A DNA stretch of 64,000 bases from Actinospineispora eucalypti (GTDB lineage: Bacteria; Actinomycetota; Actinomycetes; Mycobacteriales; Pseudonocardiaceae), in assembly GCA_014208095.1 (NCBI GenBank), contig JACHMT010000003.1, positions 124,001 to 188,000 on the forward strand, given 5' to 3'. Each line of letters opens with the position of its first letter. Position 1 is the first letter of the stretch. The notes beneath the pieces were generated by a model. That model saw nothing but the letters and a program-made list of their open reading frames with translations, did not search any database and was not told the DNA's origin. The translations under genes were made by a program, and so were the position numbers. Shown piece after piece: positions 1 to 12,500 of the stretch.

Positions 1-570
1 GCTCGAACCGTGCCCACAACCCCCTCGGAAGCGCCACCCTTGCCTGGAGCAAACCGAACCCGTCAAATCCGACAAACTCGCCCTCCGCGCTGCGCGCCAC
101 CCGGCCGATCAGGGCACGCATCACCGCGACTCGTTCGTCATCGGTCAACTCGGTGCGGCCCGCCTCCAGCCAAACCCGACTCGAGCGCGCCACCGCCTCG
201 AGCACCTCGGGCGCCACGCTCAGCGACCCGACCCTGGAGTTTGTGGTGAGGTTCGGCGCCAACTCATCCGGTGCAGCACCGGTGAACCTGGCGGCCGCCC
301 CGCGACCGGTCCGCCGGCCGAGCTTCCGCAGAGTGCGCCACGCCGCTGGCGCGAGGCGGAGGAGCACGGCCACACCACCGATGGACGCCGCCGCCAGCAG
401 CACCCAGCCGCCACCGTGCGCGACCAGCGCGGCCGGTGTCCCGGCGGCCGCGACCGGCGCGACCCCGAGCAGCGCGGGCGCCAGCAGGCCGCCCAGGGTG
501 AGCAGGCCGACGGTGATCACCCGACGGGCGGTGAACAGCCCGAACACCCGCGACCGGACCGCCTCGGCGA
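1..570 (-). other. Left edge: membrane helices and helical tail, continuing out of the window
   Basis: Contains hydrophobic helices VITVGLLTLGGLLAPALLGV and GGGWVLLAAASIGGVAVLLR, then a soluble helical part with LTDDERVAVMRALIGRVARS, and it runs open to base 1. The gene continues to the left. No domain recognised. Confidence 0.6.
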
Positions 571-3500
571 CGGTGCCGAGACGGGGCGCCAGCTCGGTGG
601 CCATCTCCCACGCGGCGTGCAGGATCAACGCACCGACGCCGAAGCCGATAATTGGGTCGGCGTACCGGGCAACGGTGTCGAGCAGTGTGGCCAGTGCGCC
701 GGCGGTGAGCCCGGCAAGCGACAACAGGGCCACCCCGATGCCTGTGGCGGCGATGGTGCCGGCGCTGGCCAGCGCGTCGGCGGTGGCGTGTTCGGCCTCG
801 TGCACCAGGGTGGGCACGCCCCACCGCTGGCCGGCCCACTTGCGGATCTTGGCGATGCCCTGGTTGATCACGAGGCCGATCGCGATGGGCAGGGTCACGC
901 CCAGCCCGGCCAGTGGCGCCGGGTGCAGCAGGTGCTCGGTGGACTCGAGGAACACCAGGCCGGCGGTGGCGGTGATCGCCGCGATGATGACCCAGCTCGC
1001 CACCTTGGAGGCCAGCCGGGTGTTGGCCCAGAAGGCGATGACCATCGGGAGCGCGGGCAGCACGTCGCCGAGGTTGTGCAGGATGTCGCCATCGACCGCG
1101 ACGCTGTCCAGCCCGAGCCAGCTCTTCACGGCCGTCTGCAGCCCGACCGCGGCCAGCAGCGCCAGCCCGGTCGTCACGGTCACCGCGCTGGCCAACCACT
1201 GCGCCCGCCGGGGCAGCCGCTGGTGCTCGCCGTCGGGTTCGCTGTGGTGTTCGTCGTGCGGGGTGCCGAAGTGGGTGGTCCAGAAGTTCCTCGCCCACCG
1301 GACGGCGGTAACCAGCGTGACCAGCCCGCCGGCGAAGAGCACCCAGTGCCCGAGCGGGGCGCCGGCGGCCGTGGCGTCGAGATACGCCCCGAGCACGACA
1401 CCGATCACGGCGAGGTTCAGCCGCATCGGCGGCCCCCGGACATGACCGGCCCGGCCGAACCAGCGAAGCAACGCGTAGTGCCCCCAGGCGAGAAGCACCA
1501 GCAACATCGCGGTGGCGACGGTGGACCAGCCGGCACCGGCGATCGCGGCGGTGTGCCCGATCGTCAGCCCCAGCGCGACAAGCCCCGGCCGCCACCAACC
1601 GGCCGGCGCCGGGGGCGAGGTGGCGGAGTCGCGCATCTCGATCCGGCGCTGCCAGCCGGTCAGCAGCCGCCCGGCGTTCTCCAGCGCCGCCCTGGCCAAC
1701 GCGCCCGTCCGCCGCCTGGACTCGTCCCGGTCGCCGTAGCGCCTGTTGATGGCCAGGCCGGTGACGAACGCGCCCACGGCGGCGGCGCCGATGAGCACGG
1801 CCGCTCCGGGCCAGCCGAGCGGGCCGACCACCACGTTGCCGATCACCGCGCCGGCCAGCTGGAAGATTTGCTTGACGAATGTCGCCGAGGCATAGGCCAG
1901 GGCCTGAAGCCGTCCGGGCAGCCGCTTGCGGATGATCGCGCCGAGGGCCGGCATCATGCCAGTGATCGCAGCCTCGGCGAGGAACCCGGACAGCGTAATC
2001 CCGGCCAGGGTGAGCTCGGGGGTGGCGAACGCGCTGCCCGCGGCGATCGCGCCGGCACCAGCCATCAGCCCGCCCATAAGGAACAACGAGCCGCCGCCGG
2101 TGGTCGCGGACTGTTCGGTGCCCGCGCGAGCGGCCCGGGCGGCGCGCAGATCGGCGAAGACCGCGATACCGACCAGCAGCGTCGCCCCAGCCAGGAAGCG
2201 GTAGTCCAACACCGGTGCCCAGCCGTGGTATTCGCGCGGCAGCCCGACCTGCCAGTAGCCGTCGTAGAGCGCCACGGCGATGGCGATGAACCCCAACGCC
2301 AGGGAGATGGCGCGGCCGAACCGGGCGTTCTCCTTGGCCTCGGCCGGGTCGACACCGTCGGCCTTACTGGCGCGTAGCCCGGCGACCGGGCCGGACAGCA
2401 GATCCTTGAGCGCGGGCCGAGCCCGGTCCGGGTGTTCGCCGGGCAACAGCAGCAGGGCGGCCGCCGCGCCGGCGGAGATCACCCCGGACACAGTCCCGGC
2501 GGTGGTCAGCGAGTGACCGATCAACCACCGGTCCAGGTTGAGCATCCCGGCGAGCACCGTGAGCGTGCCCAGCATGGACAGCGCCCCGATGCTGGCGGCG
2601 CCGAGTCGCTGTGGGGTGCGGCCCTCGGCGCGCTGGGCGGCCCGCCGGGCCTCGACCTGAGCCGCGGTCCACTCGTCGGTCAGGTTCGGGATCACCGTCC
2701 AGACGATCGCGGTGAACCCGAGCAGGAACACCGCTCCAGCCGCGACCGGCCCGGTGCCGGGGGTGACGCCCAGCATCAAGTAGGCGGTGCCGGCCAGCAG
2801 CAACGAGCCCACGGCCACGGCGCGACGGGGCAGGTAGGACCACAGCGGCAGCAGAATCAACGCACCGGCCAGCAGCCCGGCGGTGGTAGCCGGATACAGC
2901 GACGGCGAGAGCACGGTGGCGGCGAAGATCCCGGTCACCGCCACACCGGTGCCAAATCCGCTGGCGATCCACACCGCCCACCGGTTGCTCCGCAGCCCAC
3001 CTCGCCCGGTGGGGGGCAGGAACCGGGGTAGTGCCCGGTGGGCCGCCGGCGCCCCCCGGGAGCCGGTGGCGCCGCGGGCCGCCGCCCTGGCCACGGCGGC
3101 GGCCCGCAGCCGCCACCAGCCGGCGAGCCCGGTCAGCGCCAGCACGGCCGCACCAACGACCGCCCGGACGACCCAGACCAGCCAGCCGAACGGTGAGCCG
3201 CTTGGCTGCTCGCCGGTGCCGACCGGCGCCGTGGCCGGACCACCCGAGGTCGGTGCCGCCGAGGTCGGCGCGCCCGCGGTTGGCGTACCGGTCGGTGCCG
3301 CCGAGGTCGAGCTGGGCGGTGGCATGGTGGACGTCTGCCCCGGCGCCGGGCGAGTCGTCGAACCGGGCGGTGGTGGGGCTGACTCGTCCGGCCGCCCCGG
3401 CTCCGGCCTCGGTGCGGGTTCGACGACGGTGACCGGCTCGCCCACCGGGATCGCGTGCACGTCGGTGATCTGAGGGTTCCAGCGCAGCAGGGTCTGCGCG

Positions 3501-6500
3501 CCGCCCGGCACGCCGAACCGCTTGGCGGTGCGCCACGGGTTCTGGTCGATGGGCAGGGTGCCGGACCAGCCGTCCGGCAGCTTCAGCCAGTCCTCCGCCC
3601 GGATCTTGTTGGCATCGGTGACCTGCGGGTTCTCCACCTTGAGCACCCGCCGGTCGATGTCGAGCCAGTCGGCGATCTCGTCGAACGTGTCGCCGTCCAT
3701 GATCCGCACGCGGGTCGGGCGCCACCCGGCTTCAGCACCGTGCGTGGCCGGCGCGCTCGCCACCGGGCGGTCCGGGACAGCCGCGCTCGCCGGGTCGGCC
3801 GCCCCGCCCAGCCACGCGACGGCGGCGACCGCGACGGCCACCAACCCCAGCACGGCGCGCACCACGACGGGGTGGCGGGCGGCCCGGGAGTGCTCCGGCC
3901 GCTTGTTGTCGCGGCGCGGGGCGTAGACGGCGGCCGGGTCCCGGACCAGCTGTCGCCCGGCGTCGCTTTCCCCGTCGAGCCTGCCGAGCCAGCGGGTCCG
4001 GTTCACCATCACCGCAACGAGGGCGGCGGCCACCGTTCCGACCGCCACCGCCGCGATGGTCACGGCAACGTGCGCCGCCAGCCAGTCCCGCAGCCACGCG
4101 GCCGGGCCGTCGGTGGCCAGCCCGAGCCCGGCAAACCCGGCGCCGACCGAGGCGTGACGCCCGTACCCGTCGCGACCGTCGGCCTCACCCAGCGCCCGCA
4201 GCGCGGCCGCGGTGTCGGTGATGAGACGCGCCCGCGCGTCCCGGTCCGCCGTGTCCCGGACCCGCCGCATCAGCTCGGCGAGCACGCCGTCCGCGTCGGG
4301 CGCATCCGGCCGGCGGGTGAGTTCGACGAGTGCGGTCACCAGGTCCCGCCAGCCGGCGTCCAGGCCCGCCGAACGGAGCGGCTCGATGGCGTCGCGGTAG
4401 CCCACCAGCCGCTCGTCGATGCCGGGTCGGTCGAGGTAATGAACGTCGAACCAGGCCGGCGCCGGCGTGTCTCCGAGCAGCTGGGTCACGGCAGCCGGGG
4501 TGGCGCCACGGCCGAACCGGTCCAGCAGGTCGAGCTGCAGCTCGAGCTGGCGGGCGCGCAGCCCGCCGATCGGCGCCTCCGGCACCCCGGCCAGCGTGCT
4601 GAACGCGGCCCTCATCCGTGACCAGAACGCGTCGTCGGGCTCGAAGGCGGGGTTGGCGAGCAGCGGGCTCGCCCAGTGGATGAACTCCAGCTCGGGCCGT
4701 AGCCCAGGGATGCGTTCGACCACGGATGCGTCGGCGAGGGCGAGTGGTTCGAACGGGTCCCTGGGGACGCGGCCAAGCCAGTCCAGGATGGCCAGCACCA
4801 GCGGCGACGGGTGGTAGTACAGGAACCCGGGTAGCCCGGTGCTGGAGGCGGTCGGGCCGCCGTGCCGGTTTTCCGCCGCCCAACGGTGCAGGGCGTCGGT
4901 GTGGATCGAGCGCAGTACGTCCGGCAGGTGGCGCCGCTGGGACTCGGTGAGCTCCGGGTGGGTAGCCAGGATGTGCTCGACCAGCAGGTGCATCGCCAGG
5001 CCGTGGACGATCCGTTCCTCTTCCAGGTGCGGCGTGTTGGTCAGCCCACCCAGGGGGATGCCCAGCGCAACGGACAGCCCGACGGCGAGGGCGTCCGCGC
5101 CCAACCGACCACCGGTGGCAACCCGGTATGCCCCCGCGAGCACGTGGCCCAGCTCGTGCCAGCCGACCAGCCGCAACGCGAGATCGAACGCCTGCTCGGC
5201 CGTGATCGGGTGGTCGAGCTCGGCGAACACCGCGGCGATGTCGTCGGCGATGTCGGCCACCAGCGACCGGGAGATCCGCAACTCGCTGCCGTGCACGAAG
5301 CTCGTCCCGGTGTCCGACCATGCGGCGTTGGCCGCCACTGTCGGGATCCACGCCGCGAGCGCGTCCCGGGTGCCCTGGTTCAGCGGAAGCCCGGATACCC
5401 GCTCCGGGAAGCCGTTGACCAACGCGAGCAGGCGGGCACCGAGCGGGTCCTCGGCGGAGATCCGCTCGGCCTGTTCGGCCGTCTGGAGGGTCACCGGCAG
5501 CGCCTCGCCGGCCGTTGGGGCCGGCCCACCCACCGGCTCGACCGGCACGTACCACACCGCCGTGTCGTCGAACGACGGCCGCAGCCGCGGATGCAGCCGG
5601 ATCGCCCTGGTCGCCAGGGTTGCGGTCTCCGCCGAACCACCCAGATCGTCGAGCAGGTCGGCCAGCGTGCGTTCCTGACCCGGCAGCTGGCTCAGGTGCT
5701 CGGCCAGCACATCACCGACCGCGAAGGCACGCTTCCGCTCCGTGTCGGCCGTGCCGTCGGCCGGGATGTTCCGCAGCACGGCCGTGACCGCCACAGCCAG
5801 GTCGGCCGGGCCGATGCCGAGCAGGCGCGCCAGCCACGCCGGAGGACCGCGCGCGATGATGATCCACACCAGCAGCCCGGTGACGGCGACGAACACCATT
5901 GCGACGGCCCCGACGGGGTGGCTGGCCAGCAGGTCGCGAAGCCAGGCGAGCGGGCCGTCGGCGGACATGCCCAACCCGGCAAGCCCGGCACCGGCTGAGG
6001 GGTGGGCCGGCCGGGAGTGCTCCGGCCGATGGTTGTCGCGGCGCGGGGCGTAGACGGCGACCGTGGGGTGATCGCCGCCGCCCCGGGCCTTGGCGAGCGC
6101 GACGATGACCCGGGCAGCGGACATCGGGTCGGCGGCGCTGGTGATCACCCGGTGCAACAGCCGAGGGTCCAGGTAGCGGGTGACACCGCGGTTCACCGCG
6201 AGCAGCCACTCGCCCTCGGCCAGCCGGAAGCCGTGCGGGGTGATGGCGTCGACCGGCAGCGGGGTGCCCATCAGCTCGCCGGGGACTTCCCCGTCGACCT
6301 GGCTGATCCCGTCCGGGGTGACCCGGTACAGAACGCTGTCGCCGAACGCGACGGTGCTGGCGTGCCACCCGCCGCCGTCCACCGGCGTGATCAACACCGA
6401 CAGGTAGGTGCTGGTCGTGCCGCCGGTCGGCTGGGTGGCCAGCACTGCCCGGTTCGCTTCGTGCGCGGCGTAGCCGGCGAGCCAGGCGGGGTCGGCCAGC

Positions 6501-9500
6501 GCCGTCGTCGGTGAGCCGAGCTGGATCGCGGTGCCGGTCTCGGCGACATTGTGCGCGGCTTCGTTGGGTCGCGCGCCGGAGCCGTCGGCCAGCGTGCCGG
6601 CGAAGATGCCGCCGGGCAGCCAGCCGAACGCGCCGGCGCTGTGGTTGACGCCATGGGACGGATCGCCCCGGTCGCTGACCAGCGCCGCGGTTACCCCATC
6701 CCCGGCGACCAGGAACTCCACCCGGGTGGGGTCGGCGGCATCCCAGGTGGAGGTGACCGGTGCCCGGATCGGATCACCGCTGGCCAGCCGGATCGGCAGC
6801 GTCGCGGGCAGCGGCCGGACGCCGACGAGCTGGTAGCGGTCCGTCTCCGGCTGGGTCAGCCGGACTTCGAGCACCCCGGTGGTGTGCGGCTCGGCGCGCG
6901 CGACCGGACGCTCGTCCGCGATCTTCACCAGCAGCTCGCCGTCGGTGGTCCATTCGAGGCCGACCAGCTCGCCCCGGCCCAGCGCGGTCAACAGCCAGCC
7001 GAGCCGGTCGGCCGGGTTCAGCACGGCGGGCAGCCAGTCCTCGGCGTCCGTGGCGATCGCCGCGAGCTCCGCATCGTCGATCGCGATCGCGGCGTGCACA
7101 CCGACCGAGGCCAGCAGGCTTGCCAGGTGCGCGGTCGCGCCCTCGAAGCCCGCCCCCAGCGGCGGACCGAGCCGCTCCGTCCGGTCCGGGTGGGCTGTCC
7201 GCGCCTCGGCCAGCCGGGCGGTGGCGGCCGCGAGGCGTTCGGTGACCGGGCGAGCAAGGTCGGTCGGCAAGCCGGCCGCGGCAAGCTCGTCGGGGGTGAG
7301 CTCGGCCAGGTCCAGCTCGGCACGGGCCAGCGCGGCGGCCGCCCGCGCCAGCCGCTCGGCCGCCGGGTCGCCGGCCAGCCATCCCGCCGCGAGCAACAGC
7401 TCGGTCGCCGCGCGGACCACGGTCAGCAGCAGCTCGCCGTGCCGGTCGTGCTCGGCGCCGGACCACGGCCCCTTGGCGTGCCGCAGCTCATGGCCGACAA
7501 ACTCCCGCCACCACTGCTCGTCCAGCAGGCCCGCGCTGGTCAGCTCCATCAACAGCGCCCAGGTCGGGCCGAACACCACCAGCTCCGGGCCCTCGGGGCC
7601 CAACCAGCCGTAGCCCAGCAGCCGGTCCGGCAGATCCCGTAGCCGCCTCGGCAACAGCGGGCGGGCCCGCTGGGTGTCCAGCACCTTCACCAACAGCCCG
7701 GTAAGGCCGAACGGCAGCGGTTGATACCCGGGAGTCCCGGCACGCTGCTTCAGCTCGGGCAGCTGGTACTCGAACCGGACGCGGGCGTCGGCGTCCATCC
7801 CGCCGCTGGACACGTCACCACCGGCGCCCGGCCCGAAGGGCCGGAACCCGAACACCGCGGCGATGCCGGGCCCGACCAGAGCGAGCAGCCCGAACGCACC
7901 GAGCGCGGCCGCGAGCCCCAGCCAGGCCAGCCGCGCCAGCCACGGCTTGGCCGCCCCGTCGGCCGCCTGGTACCCGAGCATCGCGGAGAGGGCGACTGTC
8001 ACCCCGAGCACGCCGGCGACCATGGCGGTCTTGACCAGCACGGTGAGCAGGACGCCGGCGAACAGGCCCGGATACACCAGCCACAACGGCTGGGTGTCCA
8101 ACCAGGCCGAGAACCTCCGCAACATCTCACCCGGCGGGTCCCGAGCGCCCTGGCCACCGGCCCGCGAGGCGCTGGTCGGCGTCCCCCGGCCGTGCATCCG
8201 CAGCCAGGTGTCCACCGGCAGGACCAGCGCACTGGGCAGGGCGGCCAGCAGCCCGGTGTAGGCCAGCCCGGCGAACGCCGAGGCCACGTCCTTGCCGTAT
8301 TGCCGGTGCAGGACGTCGACCAACGCGGACGACATGAGCATGCCGACCGCCCAGCGGGCACGCGACCACCGGTCGAACGCGACCCCCTGGTAGGCGGCGA
8401 GCTCGCCGAACAGCGTGACGAGGCGCTCGACGCCGCCGTTCGGCAGCCGCAGCTCCAGCGGCTCGCCAGGCTCACCGAGCAGCCCCGCCTGCCACAGCAA
8501 CGGGTCGTCCAACTCGTCTGTCGTCGAGACGGTGTAGCGGGTGATCCGGTCGTGCACCTGGGCGAGCTCGCCGATCAGCCGGTCGCGCTCATGGGTGTCC
8601 AGCCCGGGTGTCTGCTCGAGCAACCCGGCCAGCTCGGCGGCCACCTCCCGAACCAGCCGCCGCTCGGCACTCTCTTCGCCGGGCTTACTCGGCCAGCGAG
8701 TCCGGTTCACCAGCACGGCGATGACGGCGGCGGCCACCGCGACGGCCACGGCCAGGTGCGTCGCCAGCCAGTCACGCAGCCAGACGAGCGGGCCGTCGGT
8801 GGCCAGCCCCAGCCCGGCAAGCCCGGCGCCCACCGAGGCGTGCCGCCGGTACCCGTCGTGGCCGTCGTCGCGGACCGTGCTGTCGCCGCCCAGCTCGTCC
8901 AGCGGTGCCTTGGCCGCGTTCACGGCCCGGCCGGCCACGGCGACGCGTTCCCGCGCTTCATGCGCGGCGGTCTCGGCGCGGTCCCGTTCCTCGACCAGCT
9001 CGGCGGCCCGCTGGTACAGCCACTCGGCCAGCTGGCCGGTCATATCCGCCCAGCCGACGTCCGCGCGGTCGGGCTCGTGGCCGGTGAACAGCGCCCGGAT
9101 CCGGGCACTGTCCGCCTGCCTCACGGCCTCGTCGGCGTCCCGCGCCGCGGCCTGGGCCAGCATGGGGGCCGCGTCCGAACGCAGTTGCAGGCTCTTCGCC
9201 CGGTGGACGGCCTCGGTCGCGTGGGCCACCGCCGAGGCGTGCGCGGCTGTGCTGGCTTGGTAGCGCAGCCAGGCCCGCCGCCGGCCGTCGGTGGGGGGTG
9301 TGGCGGCGAGCTCAGCGGCCAGCTCCTCCGCTCGCCGGTCGGCGGAGGCGACGTCGGCGGCCGCCATTTCGGCGAGGGCGTCGTCGACCTGCGCGCGGTG
9401 CTCCAGCGAGGTGGCCCACAGCACGAGCGCCTCGTTGTTCCGACCGGCCGACCGCGCGAGTTCGGCCTGGTCCATCGCCTCGTGTGCCCGATCGAGCGCA

Positions 9501-12500
9501 TCGGCGGCTCGAGGCAGCTCCTCATCCTCGAGCGAAAGACCGCCGCGCACGAAGGTTGCGATCACCTGCCGCAGGGCGGTGTCGCGCGCGCTGCCCGGCT
9601 CCCCGGCGCCCAGGACGGTGGTCATCTCAAGCACCATCCCGGCGATCGGCCAGAACTCCGGGCTCCCCTCCAGCGAGGTGAGCAGCGCGGACAGCGTCCG
9701 CCGGGTGTGCGCGGCATGGTCGGTGATCTCACCGGTGAGGTGGCTGCCGTACTCATGGTCGATGATCAGTGCCCGCTGCTCGACGGGCAGCGCCTCCCAC
9801 CAAGTCTCAAGCACGTAGACGCGCCTGAGCTCGATGATCGTGTGCGCGACCACGCTCACCGCGACCCGGGCGCCTAGCGCCGAGGCCACCTCGGTGGCCG
9901 AGACCAGCACCACGTCCGGCGGCGGACCGCGCTCGGACGACCAGCCATACTCGTCCGGCCGAACCGCCCGCACCGGGTCCAGCCGAGGCAGCGTCTCCTC
10001 CAGCGCCAGCTCCCACCGTGCCTCGAAGTACCAGGCCAGCGGGCCGCTGTGGCCGCCGTCCTGGCCGAAGTAGCGCTGCTTGTCGGCGATCTTGTCTCGC
10101 AGCGCGAGCAACCCGTCACGGATCGACTCGGCGCGCCCGGCGCCGCCCACGTCCGGGATCATGCGCAGCGCGCCGTCCACCCGCTGCGCCCAGTCTGCGA
10201 GCTGGTCGAGTGCCTCCTGGAGGCTGACCCTGCCTTGGATCGGCCCGATCACTCCGACGGTTTCGAAGCCCTCGACCATGACCCGCTCGGCCAGGCTCAG
10301 CGCGTCCACGGCGGCGGTACCGAACTGGCGGGCCTCCACCAGCTCCGACAGCCGGTCGGCACGAAGTCGGACGACCGGGGCCAACCGCTCCAGCGCGCGC
10401 ACCGACTCATTCCGGTCGGCCAGCGGGCCGAGCTGTGACTTCAGCACCATGGCCGCCGTGTCGACGCGCTCGGCCAGCCCGCTGGCGGCGGCCAGCTGCA
10501 CGGCCAGCCAGCCGCCATCGCCGCTGGCGGACCACCAGGCCAGCAAGTCCTGGATGGCGACCAACCTCGGCTCGATGTAGTGGTCGGAGCGGACCAGCGC
10601 CACCCGCTCCTCGGCGTACCAGCGAGCCAGCAGCTCCCGCACCGGGTCCCCGTCCGGAACCAAGCCGGAGTCGGTCAGTCCCTCTGACACGCCCAGCAGC
10701 CACTCCGGCGGGCCGAGCACGGCCAGCCGCAGGTCCTCGACCAGCCGGACCAGCCGCGCCTGGTGGTCATCGCGCAGCTCCCGAAGCTCGGCAAGCAGGG
10801 CCAGCCGCTCCCGCTCGTGCGCTTCAGCCGACTCCGGCGCGTGCCCGATCGCCCGGTGCCAGAAGTCCCGGACCTCGGCCAGCACGTGGTCGCGCAGCGC
10901 GGGCGAAAACAACCCGGCGAGCTCGACCATGTCGACGGTCTCGGCCACCAGCGACTCGTTCACCAACCGGTCGCCGGTCGACGTGCTGAACGCGATCACG
11001 CCGTCGAGCGGATCCCGGGCCTTGCGTCGATAGCTGGCCACGGAAACCAGCTCGACCCCGGCCTCGGTGCCCAGTACCTCGAGCTCCCGGTCGAGCACAC
11101 CCAGCAACGGCGAGCGAGGCGGCACGCGCCGGCTCAGCTCACCGGACATGCTCCACAGCTCCAACGTGGCGACCCGGTCGGCGATCACCTCGGCGGTCAC
11201 GCCGAGCGGCAACTCACCGAGGAAATCGAGGGCGCGCAGCGCGGACAGCGTCCGCCGGGTGTGCGCGGCGTGGCCGGTGATCTCGCCGGTGAGGTGCCCG
11301 TGCTCGTGGTCGATCACCCGCGAGCGCTGGGCGGGACTGAGCCGCTCCCACCAGGTGTCCAGCACATAGACGCGCCCGGCGAGCGTCACCGTGTAGGCCA
11401 TCACGTTTGCCACCACATGGAGCCCGATCTCGGGCCCCAGCCGCCGGGCCAGGTCGGCGGCGGACACCAACACCACATCCGGCGGCGGCCCCCGCTCGGA
11501 CGACCAGCCGTACTCCTCCGGCCGCACCACCCGGACCGGCTCCGCTTCGAGCAGAGCCAACGCCAGCGGCATCGCCCAAGCCTCGTCGAAGTACCAAGCC
11601 AGCGCCCCGTCGTGGCCGCCCCCACCGGGCAGCTGCCGGTAGGCCGCCAGCACCGCGTCGAGCGCGGGAGTGGATCGGCTGGTCACCGCGTCGAGCGCGG
11701 CAAACAGCTCCCGGCGGGTTGTCGCGATCAGCCCGGCGACCACCTGGTCGGGAGTCCGGGGGCGAGCGGCCAGCGACTCGCCGGCGAGCGCCGCGTTGAG
11801 CTCGATGTAGGTCTGCTGTCGCCGTTCCCGGCGCAGCCGGTCGAGATCGGTGCCGACCAGCCAGTCCAGTTCGTGGCGCACCAGCATGTGTTCGTCACGG
11901 GCCAGCCGCGCCGCCTCGATCTCCAGGTTCAGCCGCGCCGGCACGTCGACCCGCCCGGTGGTCAGCTCGGCCAGGTCGGCGAGTCGTTCGACCAGCTCAA
12001 CGATCCTGTGGACGAGATCGGTCTGTCGCGCCTGCCACTGCTCGACCGCGTGCTCCCAGTCGTCCCGGTAGTCATCCACCACGAAGGCGACCTGCTGGTC
12101 GAGCAGGCGGCGCCCGGCCGCGAGCGCATCGAACAACAGGTCCGGCTCGCCGAAGCCGCGCCCACCCCAGTAATCCTCGGCCTGCTTGCTCAGCAGCCAG
12201 TAGTTACGCACGGCGGCGGTGAGCAGGTCGTTGTCGAATTCGCCGAGGGGGTCGGTGAGCTCTCCGCCGCGCAGCAGCCGGATCAGCGCGAGGTTGCGGT
12301 GCGCCAGCAACACCGCCCGCTCCGGCGCCTCGGCGGGTGGTTCGTCGCCGGCCCGCAGGATCGCGCGCAGCTCCGCCTGGCGCCGCTCGTCGAGCCAGCG
12401 CCGGTCATTGGCCGAGAGCGGCCCTTCGCGGTGCCCCAGCCATTCGATGCGGCGCTGATACCCGGCAACCTCCCACCAGGCGAAGTACTTGCCCAGCGAG

